From the NCBI GenBank assembly GCA_963805305.1, contig CAWDTM010000002.1, positions 434,001-498,000 on the forward strand: DNA of 64,000 bases. Reading direction: 5' to 3'. Position numbers and translations under genes: made by a program. The notes beneath the pieces were generated by a model. The model made no database searches. It was given only the letters and a program-made list of their open reading frames with translations, and had not been told where the DNA came from. This stretch comes from CAVXEH01 sp963805305 (lineage in GTDB: Bacteria; Chloroflexota; Limnocylindria; QHBO01). Position 1 is the first letter of the stretch. Each line of letters opens with the position of its first letter. Below, one piece after another: positions 50,186 through 58,807 of this stretch.

Positions 50186-52919
50186 CCAGGGCCGCCTCCG
50201 TCGAGAGCCGGCGGCCCTCGGCGCGGGCCTCCTCGAAGGGAGCGTCCCCCAGGATTCCCTGCACCGTGCGTCGGAATGCCTCGTACTCCTCGCGAACGGC
50301 GCGCGGGACCGGCGCGCGGATCAGGTCGCGGACGCGTTCCGCGGCACCCAGGAGCACCGCTGCAGCCCGCGGGTCGTTATCGGTGATCACCGATGCGAGC
50401 TTCTCGACGGTCGACGCCGTTCCCGGCATATCGCCGAGGGAGCGGCGGATCTGGAGGCTCTCGAGATAGAGCCTGCGGGCGTGCTCCAGGTCGTTCCTCC
50501 GGGCGGCCACGTCTCCAAGATGTGCAAGGGCGCGAGCGACGCCGCGTTCGTCGCGGAGCCCTCGTGAGATCACCAGGGCCTGCTCAACCACGCTGGTGGC
50601 CTCCTCCGGCTCACCCAGCCGCGCGAGCATGACGCCAAGGCTGTCCAGGGCATAGGCCTCGCCCCAGCGGTCGCCTGCCTCGCGGAAGGCCGCGACCCCC
50701 TCGTCGTACTGGGCCCGGGCCCCCGCTGGGTCACCGTCGAGGGCCACCGCCTCGGCCGAGTTCACCAGCGCGAAGGCAAGCACCCGCGAGTCGCCGCGCT
50801 CCCGTGCCCACGGAATGACCGTCTCGTACAGCCTTCGTGCTGCGGCGTAGTCGCCCGAGAGGACCGCGGCATTGGCGAGGTTGTTCGCGGCGAAGGCGAT
50901 GCCGTTGGCATCGCCCACCTGGCGGTGCAGCGCCAGGCTGCGCTCGTGGAGGGCCGATGCGCCAGCCTGGTCGCCCAGCATGAATGCCAGAATCCCGGCG
51001 CCGGTGTAGGCATCCGCCTGGAGCGCGGAGACCTCGTCGCCGGTCGCCTCAAGGAAGTGCTCGAGCCACCCGCGGCCCTCGGCAAGGTGTCCGTGGATCT
51101 CCCAGAACCGCCACAGGCCGGCGGCCAGGTGCAGCCCTTCCCGCTCCTCGCCCTGCTCGTCGAGGCTCCACTGGAGCGCGGCTCGCAGGTTGTCATGCTC
51201 GCGGTCGAGGCGTTCGAGCCAATCGGCCGACTCCGCCCCCTGAAAGAACTCAGGCTCGGCGCGTGCGACCATGGCAAGGAACCAGTCTCGGTGGCGACGC
51301 AGGACGTCGCGAGCTTCCCCCGACTCGAGAAGCCGGTCGCGCGCGTACTGCCGAACGGTCTCGAGCTGGCGATATCGCGCCTCCGAGCCGGCAGCCTCGG
51401 CCACGAGCAGCGACTTGTCGACCAGGTGGCTGAGGAGGTCCAGGACGGCCATGGCGTCCACCCCGGGACCGGCACACACGACCTCGGCTGCGTCGAGCGA
51501 GCAGCCCCCCACGAAGACGGCCAGGCGCCGGAAGACGGCGCGTTCGTCCTCGTCGAGCAGGTCGTGGCTCCAGTCGATCGTCTGCCGCAGGGTCTGGTGG
51601 CGGGGAACGGTGACCCGGCTCGAGCCGGTCAGGAGCCGGAACCGATCGTCGAGCCTGGCGGCGATCTGCTCGACGGGGAGTGCCCGGACCCGCGCCGCTG
51701 CCAGCTCGATCGCCAGCGGAACGCCGTCGAGGCGCCGGCAGATCTGCGCGACCGCAGCAGCGTTCTCGTCGGTGATCCGGAACCCGGATGCCGCCGACGT
51801 GGCCCGCTCGATGAAGAGGCGCACGGCTTCGTAGCGGGGAAGGTCGGCCGAGGTTGCGGTCTCGGGGTCGGGGACCGAGAGGGATGGGACGGGGAAGACG
51901 GCCTCGCCGTCGATGGCGAGCCCCTCGCGGCTGGTCGCCAGGACGCGAAGCGAGCCGCAGCTGCGAAGCAGCGCATCCACCGTGCGCGCCGCCTCGTCGA
52001 GGAGATGCTCGCAGTTGTCGAGGACGAGCAGGACGCGGCGGCCGTGAAGGTACTCGATGATCGTGTCCAGGATGGGCTGGCCGGGGGCGTGCATCACGCC
52101 CACCGCCTGGGCGACCGCAGGAGCCACGAACGAGGGCTCGGTCAGAGGCCCCAGGTCCACGAACCACATCCCCTCGGGGAACTCGTCGAGCATCTCCCCG
52201 GCGAGCTCCACCGCCAGGCGGGTCTTGCCCACGCCACCGGGCCCGGTGAAGGTGACCAGCGGCGCAGTCTCCAGCACCTGCTTCGCCTCGCGGATCTCTC
52301 GCTCCCGACCGACGAACGTCGTGAGCTGGCGCGGCAGGTTGTTGGGCCGGGAGTCGATCGAGCGCAGGGGCGGGAAGTCGCGCTCGAGTCCCGGACCGCT
52401 GACCTGGAAGAGGCGCTCCGCGGTGGGGAGGTCCTTGAGGGCGTGGTCGCCGAGGTCGATGAGGGTGATCTCGTCCGGGAGCTCGCTGCCCGCGAGGTCC
52501 CGGGTCGTCTGGCTGAGGAGGATCTGGCCGCCGTGACCGGCGGCGCAGATTCGCGCGGCACGATGGACGTCAATGCCCACGTAGCCGGTCTCGCTGCGAG
52601 CCGGCTCGCCGGTGTGCATCCCCATCCGCACGCGGAGCGGGGCGGGCCAATCCTGGCCGGTGAGCGCTCGTTGGCCGTCGACGGCGGCAAGCACCGCTTC
52701 GCGGGCTCGCGGAAACGCGTAGAAGAACCCATCGCCGGCCGTGTCGATCTCTGATCCACCCCGGGCGTCGAACGCGGTCCGGAGCAAGCGCCGATGATCT
52801 GCCAGCGCCGTCTCGTAGCGGCTGCCGAGCTGGCGCAGGAGCCGGGTCGACCCCTCGATGTCGGTGAACAGGAGCGTGACCGTGCCTGACGCCACGCTGT
52901 TCATGCTGCCATGCTCCAT
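50169..52919 (-). CDS. Class III cyclase domain fused to STAND ATPase and TPR repeats
   Basis: 916 residues on the minus strand. The cyclase homology domain (about 10-175) has VTLLFTDIEGSTRLL with the first metal Asp, SEIDTAGDGFFYAF with the second, and YVGIDVHRAARICAAG. The adenine-contacting Lys seen in KTxGD motifs is Asp here, and the Asn before AAR is His; the Arg is kept. The STAND/NB-ARC ATPase has VTFTGPGGVGKTRLAVELAG (about 224) and VLLVLDNCEHLLDEA (about 300). TPR-like helices follow from about 560 to the end (GDYAAARRLYETVIPWARER). Likely a signal-responsive regulator; whether it makes cAMP is not clear. Start could be ATG 52919 or the one five codons on. It overlaps the DUF4242 gene end. 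Confidence 0.87.
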   Translation of the reverse strand: MEHGSMNSVASGTVTLLFTDIEGSTRLLRQLGSRYETALADHRRLLRTAFDARGGSEIDTAGDGFFYAFPRAREAVLAAVDGQRALTGQDWPAPLRVRMGMHTGEPARSETGYVGIDVHRAARICAAGHGGQILLSQTTRDLAGSELPDEITLIDLGDHALKDLPTAERLFQVSGPGLERDFPPLRSIDSRPNNLPRQLTTFVGREREIREAKQVLETAPLVTFTGPGGVGKTRLAVELAGEMLDEFPEGMWFVDLGPLTEPSFVAPAVAQAVGVMHAPGQPILDTIIEYLHGRRVLLVLDNCEHLLDEAARTVDALLRSCGSLRVLATSREGLAIDGEAVFPVPSLSVPDPETATSADLPRYEAVRLFIERATSAASGFRITDENAAAVAQICRRLDGVPLAIELAAARVRALPVEQIAARLDDRFRLLTGSSRVTVPRHQTLRQTIDWSHDLLDEDERAVFRRLAVFVGGCSLDAAEVVCAGPGVDAMAVLDLLSHLVDKSLLVAEAAGSEARYRQLETVRQYARDRLLESGEARDVLRRHRDWFLAMVARAEPEFFQGAESADWLERLDREHDNLRAALQWSLDEQGEEREGLHLAAGLWRFWEIHGHLAEGRGWLEHFLEATGDEVSALQADAYTGAGILAFMLGDQAGASALHERSLALHRQVGDANGIAFAANNLANAAVLSGDYAAARRLYETVIPWARERGDSRVLAFALVNSAEAVALDGDPAGARAQYDEGVAAFREAGDRWGEAYALDSLGVMLARLGEPEEATSVVEQALVISRGLRDERGVARALAHLGDVAARRNDLEHARRLYLESLQIRRSLGDMPGTASTVEKLASVITDNDPRAAAVLLGAAERVRDLIRAPVPRAVREEYEAFRRTVQGILGDAPFEEARAEGRRLSTEAALATLLP

Positions 52920-52940
52920 TCGACCCTGGTCGTATCCGGG

Positions 52941-52958
52941 CGAGCCCTCGGCGGCTCG
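52941..52958 (-). terminator. Possible hairpin downstream of the 53027 gene
   Basis: CGAGCC (52941-52946) and GGCTCG (52953-52958) around a 6-nt loop, between two minus-strand genes. Confidence 0.3.
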
Positions 52959-53026
52959 GGTCCCGGTGCTCGGGTGTGCATTGTTACCCAGCCGGGACCG
53001 CGATGCGCGGGTTCACCAGCCCCCGG

Positions 53027-53416
53027 TCAGGGAGTGCCAGCGGATTCGCTTTCGTCGGTGGCTTCCGGATAGCGCCGCTTGGCAAGCTCCAGGGCGCGGA
53101 GCACGTCGGCACGGGCGGCCTCCAGCCGCTTGCGCATGCGTGCCGCCCCTGCCCTGTCGCCGTCGGCCCGCGCAAGCTCATCACGGAGCGTTCGGCTCGT
53201 CCGCTGGTAGGCGAGCACGGCGTCGTTGGCGACCCGGGTGATGCGGTTCGTGGTCTCCCGCAGCATCTGCATGCGCTCTCCGGTCCGCCGCTCGCCCTGC
53301 AGACGCCTGTCGAGGTCACGCCCGAGGTCGTCGATGAGGTGACTGCTGCGCTGGACGATGGCCAGGTCATCCGTGCGCCGGGCCAGGCGATGGGGGGTCG
53401 TGGATCCAGAGGTCAT
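53027..53416 (-). CDS. Small coiled-coil protein, unknown
   Basis: 129 residues on the minus strand. MTSGSTTPHRLARRTDDLAI is followed by a long Arg/Glu/Leu-rich helix pattern with heptads (about 20-115). No membrane segment, no metal motif. The start at 53416 lies 10 nt after a TATCCT box. I do not recognise the family. Confidence 0.55.
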   Translation of the reverse strand: MTSGSTTPHRLARRTDDLAIVQRSSHLIDDLGRDLDRRLQGERRTGERMQMLRETTNRITRVANDAVLAYQRTSRTLRDELARADGDRAGAARMRKRLEAARADVLRALELAKRRYPEATDESESAGTP

Positions 53417-53426
53417 ACGAACCTTG

Positions 53427-53432
53427 AGGATA
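53427..53432 (-). promoter_or_regulatory. -10 box (TATCCT) of the coiled-coil gene, leaderless
   Basis: On the minus strand TATCCT ends 10 nt before the ATG at 53416. Confidence 0.4.
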
Positions 53433-53491
53433 GCAGGTGTCGAATCCGCGCTCGGCACGGGCTGGCACGATCCTTGCGTCGTGCGCCTGAC

Positions 53492-53638
53492 ATGAAGCAA
53501 TCGCTGAGGAGGCCGCTGATGATGGTGGTCGCGCTGGTCGTGACCCTGCTCGTCATCCGCGGTTTCGCGGTCGAACTGGGTGCTCCGGCTCCCATGGATC
53601 GCGGCACCTACGCCGCGGCGGGTCTGCCCGTTCGCTGA
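53492..53638 (+). CDS. Possible 48-residue single-helix membrane peptide
   Basis: MKQSLRRP, then the hydrophobic run LMMVVALVVTLLVI, then a short polar tail ending GLPVR. A positive head and one helix suggest a small inner-membrane protein. No strong ribosome-binding site. It ends 6 bases before the next -10 box. The call rests on the hydrophobic pattern only. Confidence 0.35.
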   Translation: MKQSLRRPLMMVVALVVTLLVIRGFAVELGAPAPMDRGTYAAAGLPVR

Positions 53639-53644
53639 CCCGGC

Positions 53645-53650
53645 TAGCAT
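53645..53650 (+). promoter_or_regulatory. -10 box (TAGCAT) of the Rsm22-like gene, leaderless
   Basis: TAGCAT ends 6 nt before the ATG at 53657. Confidence 0.5.
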
Positions 53651-53656
53651 CGGTCC

Positions 53657-54649
53657 ATGCCAAACCCGACCGATAGCGGGGCCCTCGAAGCGCGCTGGCT
53701 GGCGACTACCCGTCGCCTGCAAGCCCTGCTCGACGAGTCGGTTCCCCTCACCGCCGCCCTGCGCCGGACCGTCGCTGCCCAGTCCGCGCTGTACCGCGCG
53801 ACCGGCGCCGCGGCCATGACGACGTCAGCCGATGTGGATGCCTACCTCGCGACCAGGATGGCGGCGACGATGGCTGCCACCGGGGCGGCCATGCGCGCGG
53901 TCGCCGCATCGCTGCCGAGCTGGGCACCCCGGACGATCCTGGACGCCGGAGCGGGTTCCGGGAGCGCCGCGTGGGCCGCAAGCGCCATCTGGTCGACCCT
54001 CACGAGCGCCATCGGTATCGACCGCAGCCAGCCGATGCTGGGGCACGCCGCCCGGCTGGCGTCGGACTCCGGCATTCCGGTGCTCGAGACCGCGCAGTGG
54101 ATCACGGCAGACGTGCGGCGGGCGTCTGTGGGACCGGCCGACCTCGTCACCGCGAGCTACGTCCTGGGCGAGCTGGCCCTCCCTGATCGCAGGGACCTGG
54201 TCCATCGCCTGTGGTCGGCAGCCACCGGGGTGCTGATCCTCGTCGAGGCGGGGTCCGCCGACGGGTTTGCCCGGATCCGCGACGCGCGCGCGCAGCTCAT
54301 CGGGGCGGGAGCAGCGATCGCCGCTCCCTGCCCGCACGACGCGAACTGTCCCATGGTTGACCCGGACTGGTGCCACTTCGGGGCTCGACTGCCGCGCAGC
54401 CGCCTGCATCGACGGGCCAAGGAGGTGACGCTGTCCTACGAGGACGAGCCGTACGCCTACGTGGCGGCGACCCGAGAGCCGGTCGACCGCGCCGCGCGGG
54501 TGCTCACCAGGCCCACCGTGCGCAAGGGCGCCATCGGCCTTCGGCTCTGCACCACGGACGGCATCCATGACCGGGTCGTGAGCCGCCGCGACGGGACGGC
54601 GTTCCGCGAGGCGCGGCACGCGCGCTGGGGCGCCCGGTTCGAGTCTTGA
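53657..54649 (+). CDS. Rsm22-like (METTL17 family) methyltransferase
   Basis: 330 residues. A Rossmann SAM motif ILDAGAGSGSAAWAA is at about 94-108, with IGIDRSQPML and LVTASYVLGEL. After it comes the Rsm22 cysteine block, APCPHDANCPM near 225 and DWCHFGARLPRSRLHR near 238, then KEVTLSYEDEPYAYV, with a last Cys in GLRLCTTDG near 297. These four cysteines correspond to those that hold an iron-sulfur cluster in mitochondrial METTL17. The bacterial role is probably in ribosome small-subunit assembly (inference). Leaderless promoter fixes the start. Confidence 0.82.
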   Translation: MPNPTDSGALEARWLATTRRLQALLDESVPLTAALRRTVAAQSALYRATGAAAMTTSADVDAYLATRMAATMAATGAAMRAVAASLPSWAPRTILDAGAGSGSAAWAASAIWSTLTSAIGIDRSQPMLGHAARLASDSGIPVLETAQWITADVRRASVGPADLVTASYVLGELALPDRRDLVHRLWSAATGVLILVEAGSADGFARIRDARAQLIGAGAAIAAPCPHDANCPMVDPDWCHFGARLPRSRLHRRAKEVTLSYEDEPYAYVAATREPVDRAARVLTRPTVRKGAIGLRLCTTDGIHDRVVSRRDGTAFREARHARWGARFES

Positions 54650-54708
54650 CGGCGCCGCCCGGGCCAGTGACACTCGCGCGAACGATCTGCTGCCGAGAGG
54701 AAACCGCG

Positions 54709-55125
54709 ATGACCGCGAATGCATCAGGCGCCGGCACCCCCGACGATCCCTGGGTGCTGCGCACGCCGCCGGGAACCAGCGAGTACCGGATGTGGCGCGA
54801 CGAGGGGGCCGATCCACCGGCCCTGGTGTGCCAGGTGGGCTCCACGCAGCTGCGCTATCAGCTGCGGTGCATCGAGGACCTGCATGCCATGCTCACGCAG
54901 CGGGGCGACTGGGTGTCGCTGGGAGCCGCCGACGAGCAGAAGGCGCCGGGTGACGGGACCGTGGAGGCGTGGGGCCGGTCCACGGAGAATCCCGTCGGCG
55001 GCTGGTACGGGCTGCGCAAGGGGTATCGGGGCCGGTTCGGGATGTACGTGCCACCCTTGCTGGAGGCGCTGGGCCTCGCGGAGCTGGAGCACAGTCCTCG
55101 CAACAACCGGATGCGGGCCATCTGA
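54709..55125 (+). CDS. Conserved hypothetical protein (DUF6855-like)
   Basis: 138 residues. Recognisable blocks are DDPWVLRTPPGTSEYRMW, ALVCQVGSTQLRYQL and GGWYGLRKGYRGRFGMYVPP, ending RNNRMRAI. I recall this as a strongly conserved small family in Actinobacteria and relatives, of unknown function. Soluble, no signal peptide. ATG 54709 follows GAGAGGAA. Convergent with the minus-strand 68-residue gene. Confidence 0.75.
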   Translation: MTANASGAGTPDDPWVLRTPPGTSEYRMWRDEGADPPALVCQVGSTQLRYQLRCIEDLHAMLTQRGDWVSLGAADEQKAPGDGTVEAWGRSTENPVGGWYGLRKGYRGRFGMYVPPLLEALGLAELEHSPRNNRMRAI

Positions 55126-55141
55126 TCAGGCCCGAGCGCGG

Positions 55142-55348
55142 TCAGGAGCTGCCGTCGCGCTCCAGGCACTCTTCGCAGAGCGCGTCCTCGGGGATGGGTG
55201 GCGTGGGCCGCCCCATCTCGCGACCGGGACGTCCGCCGCACAACGGCAGCGCATCCTCGCCGAGGATGTGGACCTTGCTGAAATGTCGGTCCGGGTAGCG
55301 CCAGGTCAGGTACCGGCGTCGGGGGGCCGCCGAGGTCTCGTTGGTCAT
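55142..55348 (-). CDS. Small CxxC protein, unknown
   Basis: 68 residues on the minus strand. It starts with a polar head, then RRYLTWRYPDRHFSKVHILG, and ends with ALCEECLE. With LCGG earlier, the cysteines could bind zinc. Lies beyond the cspA hairpin. Not recognised. Confidence 0.5.
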   Translation of the reverse strand: MTNETSAAPRRRYLTWRYPDRHFSKVHILGEDALPLCGGRPGREMGRPTPPIPEDALCEECLERDGSS

Positions 55349-55373
55349 GGGCGTCGCGGCTCTGTCGACCCCG

Positions 55374-55396
55374 GCCGGCGGCGTGTTGCCGCCGGC
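55374..55396 (-). terminator. Hairpin terminator after cspA
   Basis: Perfect 9-bp stem (55374-55382 with 55388-55396) and a 5-nt loop, 36 bases downstream of the cspA stop on the minus strand. Confidence 0.65.
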
Positions 55397-55431
55397 GCGG
55401 TGGTCGAAGTCGTCCGGAGACGAGCCATTCG

Positions 55432-55635
55432 TCAGGCTGCCTGGACGTTGGTGGCGCGGGGACCGCGCGGGCTCGACTCGACGTCGAACGTGACCTTCTC
55501 GCCACCGACGAGACGGTCGAAGTCCAGAGAGGCTGCAACGCCGTCACGATGGAAGAAGTAGTCCTTGCCGTCGTCGGCGGTGATGAAGCCAAATCCGCGA
55601 TCGCTGATCAGCTTCTTGACGGTTCCTGATGCCAT
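55432..55635 (-). CDS. Cold-shock protein (CspA family)
   Basis: 67 residues on the minus strand. One cold-shock domain: MASGTVKKLISDRGFGFITA has RNP1 GFGFI and DYFFHRDGV stands for RNP2. It binds single-stranded RNA/DNA as a chaperone. A GGAGG lies 12 nt upstream. It follows the zinc-ribbon gene by 52 bases, the same order and strand, so they may be one transcript. Confidence 0.92.
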   Translation of the reverse strand: MASGTVKKLISDRGFGFITADDGKDYFFHRDGVAASLDFDRLVGGEKVTFDVESSPRGPRATNVQAA

Positions 55636-55687
55636 GGGTGATCTGAATCCTCCGATATCGGCCGGTCGGGCTGAGCCGACACGGATG

Positions 55688-55999
55688 TCAGGCGCGATGC
55701 GACGAGAAGCAATCGCTGCAGTAGACGGGGCGCACACCGCTGGGCCGGAACGGAACCTGGGCCTCGCGGCCGCAGTCCGCACAGGTTGCGGTGAACATCT
55801 CGCGGCTGCCGCCGCCGAAGCTGCGGCCCGCACCGCCGCCATTCTGTCCGCGGGCGGCCTTGCGGGCGGCGCGGCAGCTGGGGCAGCGACGCGGCTCGCT
55901 GAAGTCGCGGCTGGCGTAGAACTCCTGCTCCGACGCGCTGAAGGCGAACTCCTGGCTGCAATCCTCGCAACGCAGGACCTTGTCGGAATACGTGTACAA
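55688..55999 (-). CDS. Zinc-ribbon protein
   Basis: 103 residues on the minus strand. Two treble-clef-like zinc sites: CEDCSQEFAFSASEQEFYAS with RRCPSCRAARK, and TATCADCGREAQVPFRPSG with VYCSDCF. The head (KVLRCEDCSQEF) is a common zinc-ribbon family next to cold-shock genes. The start is a TTG at 55999, with AGGAG 9 nt upstream. Probably binds nucleic acid (inference). Confidence 0.8.
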   Translation of the reverse strand: MYTYSDKVLRCEDCSQEFAFSASEQEFYASRDFSEPRRCPSCRAARKAARGQNGGGAGRSFGGGSREMFTATCADCGREAQVPFRPSGVRPVYCSDCFSSHRA

Positions 56000-56105
56000 C
56001 GAAAAACACTCCTTGCTCGTGCGGCCTCAGCGACACATCTCGCCGAGAACCGATGAGAGGAGTGATCGTGCAGCCGCGTTGGGCGCGCCGTGTGGCGCTG
56101 CGCGG

Positions 56106-56111
56106 AGGATA
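56106..56111 (-). promoter_or_regulatory. Possible -10 box of the zinc-ribbon/cspA unit
   Basis: TATCCT on the minus strand, about 100 nt upstream of the TTG. It would give a long leader, as cold-shock genes often have. Confidence 0.35.
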
Positions 56112-56127
56112 CCACACCCCCGCACGC

Positions 56128-58278
56128 TCAGGATAGGGCCTTGTTGCTGTTGGCGCGTGCCGCCCCGCGGACGACGGGCACGCCGGTCGAGTTGGCGAGC
56201 ACGGTGGCCGTCCGACCGCTGATCTCCAGGGCCAGCTCGCCGTCCCAGGCGCGCACGCCATCCAGGCGCAGGGACGGCAGCCACGCAGGCAGGTCCGGGT
56301 CGACGTGGATTCGTGCCGCGCCCGTGGCATCCGCGCGAACCTCGAGCCCGCACAGGAGCCCGACCAGGTGGGTGAGCGCGCTGGCTGCCCACGCCTGGGG
56401 CACGCAGGAGCCCGGATACGCCTGCGGCGGGTGTCCGGCCTCGCGTTGTGCGCCGGAGAAGAGCTCGGGGAGCTGATGCCCGGGGGACTCGACGGCGGCG
56501 TCGAACAGAGCGCCCGCGATCTGCCCCACCAGCGCGCGACGCCCGATCGCCGCAAGACCCGTGGCGATCATGGCGTTGTCGTGGGGCCAGACGCTGCCGG
56601 TGTGATAGCTGAGCGGATCGTAGGCAGGATGGGTGCTGGCGAGGGTCCGGATCCCCCAGCCGGACCACATGTCGTCGCGCATGAGGCGATCCGCGACGAG
56701 CTGGGCGCGATCGAGCGGCACGATGCCCGTCGCGAGGCAGTGCCCGGCGTTCGACGCCACGCTGCGGATCGGACGTTTCTCGCCGTCCAGGCCCAGGTAG
56801 TACGTGCCTTCCTCCTCCCACCAGAAGACCTCGTTGAACCGGACGCGGAGGGCCGCCGCATCCGAACGGAGCCGCCGGGCATCGGCCCCACGTCCCATCA
56901 GGTCGCAGAGGTCGGCGAGGGCGAGGCGGGCCTGGTACGCATAGGCCTGGTGCTCGCAGAGCGCGATGGGCAAGGCTGCCAGCGAACCGTCCTCGTGGGG
57001 GATGGCATCGGTCGCGTCCTTCCATCCCTGGTTCGGGAATCCGTGCGATGACCGGGTCGCATACTCGAGGAACCCGTCGCCGTCGCGGTCTCCGTCGCCG
57101 TCGACCCAGCCCATTGCGGCCTCGGCGGCCGGGAGAAGGCGCTCGACGAGGTCGCGATCGCCGGTCCAGGCGTACGTCTTCGCCAGCAGGACGGGGAAGA
57201 GCGGGGTGGCGTCGTGCGTGCCGTAGTAGGGCTGGAAGGGGAGCAGGTTTCGGACCGCCAGCTCGCCGTGGCGGATCTCGTGGGGGATCTTGCCCGGCTC
57301 CATATCGCGTTCCGGATCGTAACGGTCTCCCTGCAGCGCGGCCAGCGCGGTCAGGGTGCCGCGGGCAATGGCCGCATCGCCCGGCATCTCCTGCATGGCG
57401 GCGATGATCGAGTCACGCCCGAAGAGGGTCATGTACCACGGGATTCCGGCCCCCGGGACGGGGAGGCCGCCAGCCTCCCGCGCGCTGAGCTGCAGCGCCT
57501 CCATGTCCCAGACCGCCTGCTCCCAGGCGGCCCGCACGCTTGCAGGCACCGATGACAGGCCGATGGCGCGCGCCGGCAGCCCTCGCGCTTCGGGTGGTGC
57601 GCCGCTGAGCGCGCGACAGCCCGGCGCCGATCTCACCGCCGGCTGCCCATCGCGGTCATCGGGGTCCAGCTCGGGGAACCAGAGCAGGCAGGCGTGCCAC
57701 GTGCCGCCCGCGGGGAGGACCGCGTCGAACGCGATGCGGCCGCTTCGCCAGTCCGGCGGCGAGGTCGCCCGATCGCACCGCACGACGAGGCTGCGGGCGA
57801 AGGCCGTGGTGCGGTAGTCGATCCGCAGCTCGGCACGCCCGGGGGACCAGCTCGTGGTCGTTTGCCGCTCGCGCGCGGGGGCGATGCCCCGAACCTCGAA
57901 CATGTCGGCGAAGTCGGCGGCGATCTCGACCGCCAGCTCGACATGGACGGACGCGCTCCCGGCGTTGGTCATATCGAGGTCCTCATGCACGGCCCCGTCA
58001 ACCGAGCGCGCGACCGTCAATCGCAGGCAGCCGCCCGCAGGACCTCCTCCCGGCGCCGGTTCGGCCAGTGTGTGTTCCGCGGAGTAGAAACGGACGGCCT
58101 GGTCCCCAAGGGCCACGGGCGCCCCGCCGTCGAGGGTGATGCGGTGGCAGGACACGAAACGGGTGTCAGCGGCGAAGAAGCCGGTCGCACCGCCCGTGAT
58201 CGCGCCTCCCGGCTCCGCGATCACCAGGTGGTCGCCGCGGTTGATGGTGACGGGCGTGGCCTGCGGCGGGTTGCTCAT
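56128..58278 (-). CDS. Glycogen-debranching-type glycosidase (GDE N-terminal plus GH15/63-like barrel)
   Basis: 716 residues on the minus strand. The N-terminal beta domain (about 10-200, GDHLVIAEPGGAITGGATG head) matches the GDE N-terminal family. The catalytic (alpha/alpha)6 barrel has the acid block PWYMTLFGRDSIIAAMQEMP near 295, QGWKDATDAIPHEDG near 415, GSVWPHDNAMIATG near 565 and ESPGHQLPELFSGAQ near 610. The family acts on alpha-1,6-glucosidic bonds or on glycosylglycerates. No signal peptide, so cytoplasmic. A GGAGGG site directly precedes the ATG. No other glycogen genes are in the window. Confidence 0.85.
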   Translation of the reverse strand: MSNPPQATPVTINRGDHLVIAEPGGAITGGATGFFAADTRFVSCHRITLDGGAPVALGDQAVRFYSAEHTLAEPAPGGGPAGGCLRLTVARSVDGAVHEDLDMTNAGSASVHVELAVEIAADFADMFEVRGIAPARERQTTTSWSPGRAELRIDYRTTAFARSLVVRCDRATSPPDWRSGRIAFDAVLPAGGTWHACLLWFPELDPDDRDGQPAVRSAPGCRALSGAPPEARGLPARAIGLSSVPASVRAAWEQAVWDMEALQLSAREAGGLPVPGAGIPWYMTLFGRDSIIAAMQEMPGDAAIARGTLTALAALQGDRYDPERDMEPGKIPHEIRHGELAVRNLLPFQPYYGTHDATPLFPVLLAKTYAWTGDRDLVERLLPAAEAAMGWVDGDGDRDGDGFLEYATRSSHGFPNQGWKDATDAIPHEDGSLAALPIALCEHQAYAYQARLALADLCDLMGRGADARRLRSDAAALRVRFNEVFWWEEEGTYYLGLDGEKRPIRSVASNAGHCLATGIVPLDRAQLVADRLMRDDMWSGWGIRTLASTHPAYDPLSYHTGSVWPHDNAMIATGLAAIGRRALVGQIAGALFDAAVESPGHQLPELFSGAQREAGHPPQAYPGSCVPQAWAASALTHLVGLLCGLEVRADATGAARIHVDPDLPAWLPSLRLDGVRAWDGELALEISGRTATVLANSTGVPVVRGAARANSNKALS

Positions 58279-58334
58279 CCCTCCATCTTCGCGGATGGGC
58301 GCGGGGCAGGGTACCGCCGCGGGGCGCCGTGGGC

Positions 58335-58340
58335 TAGGCT
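58335..58340 (+). promoter_or_regulatory. -10 box (TAGGCT) of the holin-like gene, leaderless
   Basis: TAGGCT ends 6 nt before the ATG at 58347. Confidence 0.45.
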
Positions 58341-58346
58341 ACCCGC

Positions 58347-58727
58347 ATGAACCGGGTCATCCAGATCGCGATCAACGCGATCGCCCTGTACGCGGCGGTG
58401 TGGCTCCTGCGCCCCGGCCTGGACTTCAGCGGCGAGTGGTGGAAGTTCGTGCTGGTGGCCATCGCCTTCAGCCTGGTGAACACCTACCTCCGCCCGATCC
58501 TGCGAGTCGTGACCCTGCCCATCTCGATCCTCACCCTGGGGCTGTTCCTGATCGTGATCAACGGCCTGATGCTGATGCTGGTGGGAGCCATCTCCGACCA
58601 GCTCTCGCTGGGATTCGTGGTGAAGGACTTCGGGTCGGCGCTGCTGGGCGCCGTGGTGGTCGCCATCGTTGGCTGGGTGCTGGCGGTCACCCTCGCGCCG
58701 GCACGGATCGCCGGCCGGGTCCTCTGA
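58347..58727 (+). CDS. Phage-holin-like family IV membrane protein
   Basis: 126 residues, four membrane helices with no large loops. Blocks such as KFVLVAIAFSLVNTYLRPIL and LPISILTLGLFLIVINGLML match the four-helix holin family common in bacterial chromosomes. No phage genes are near, so it is a house-keeping membrane protein of unknown role. Confidence 0.85.
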   Translation: MNRVIQIAINAIALYAAVWLLRPGLDFSGEWWKFVLVAIAFSLVNTYLRPILRVVTLPISILTLGLFLIVINGLMLMLVGAISDQLSLGFVVKDFGSALLGAVVVAIVGWVLAVTLAPARIAGRVL

Positions 58728-58807
58728 CCGCACCCGGGGGGGCCGCGCAGGCGGCAGCGTCCATCCCGCCGTCTGGCCGGCCCGGGCTCCTGGGAGGGCT
58801 CCTGGGC

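Noticed and set aside
58136..58807. Longer start for the DUF1461 gene overlapping the holin gene
   Set aside because: It would read through the whole holin-like gene out of frame; the SD-led GTG at 58808 fits the first helix.
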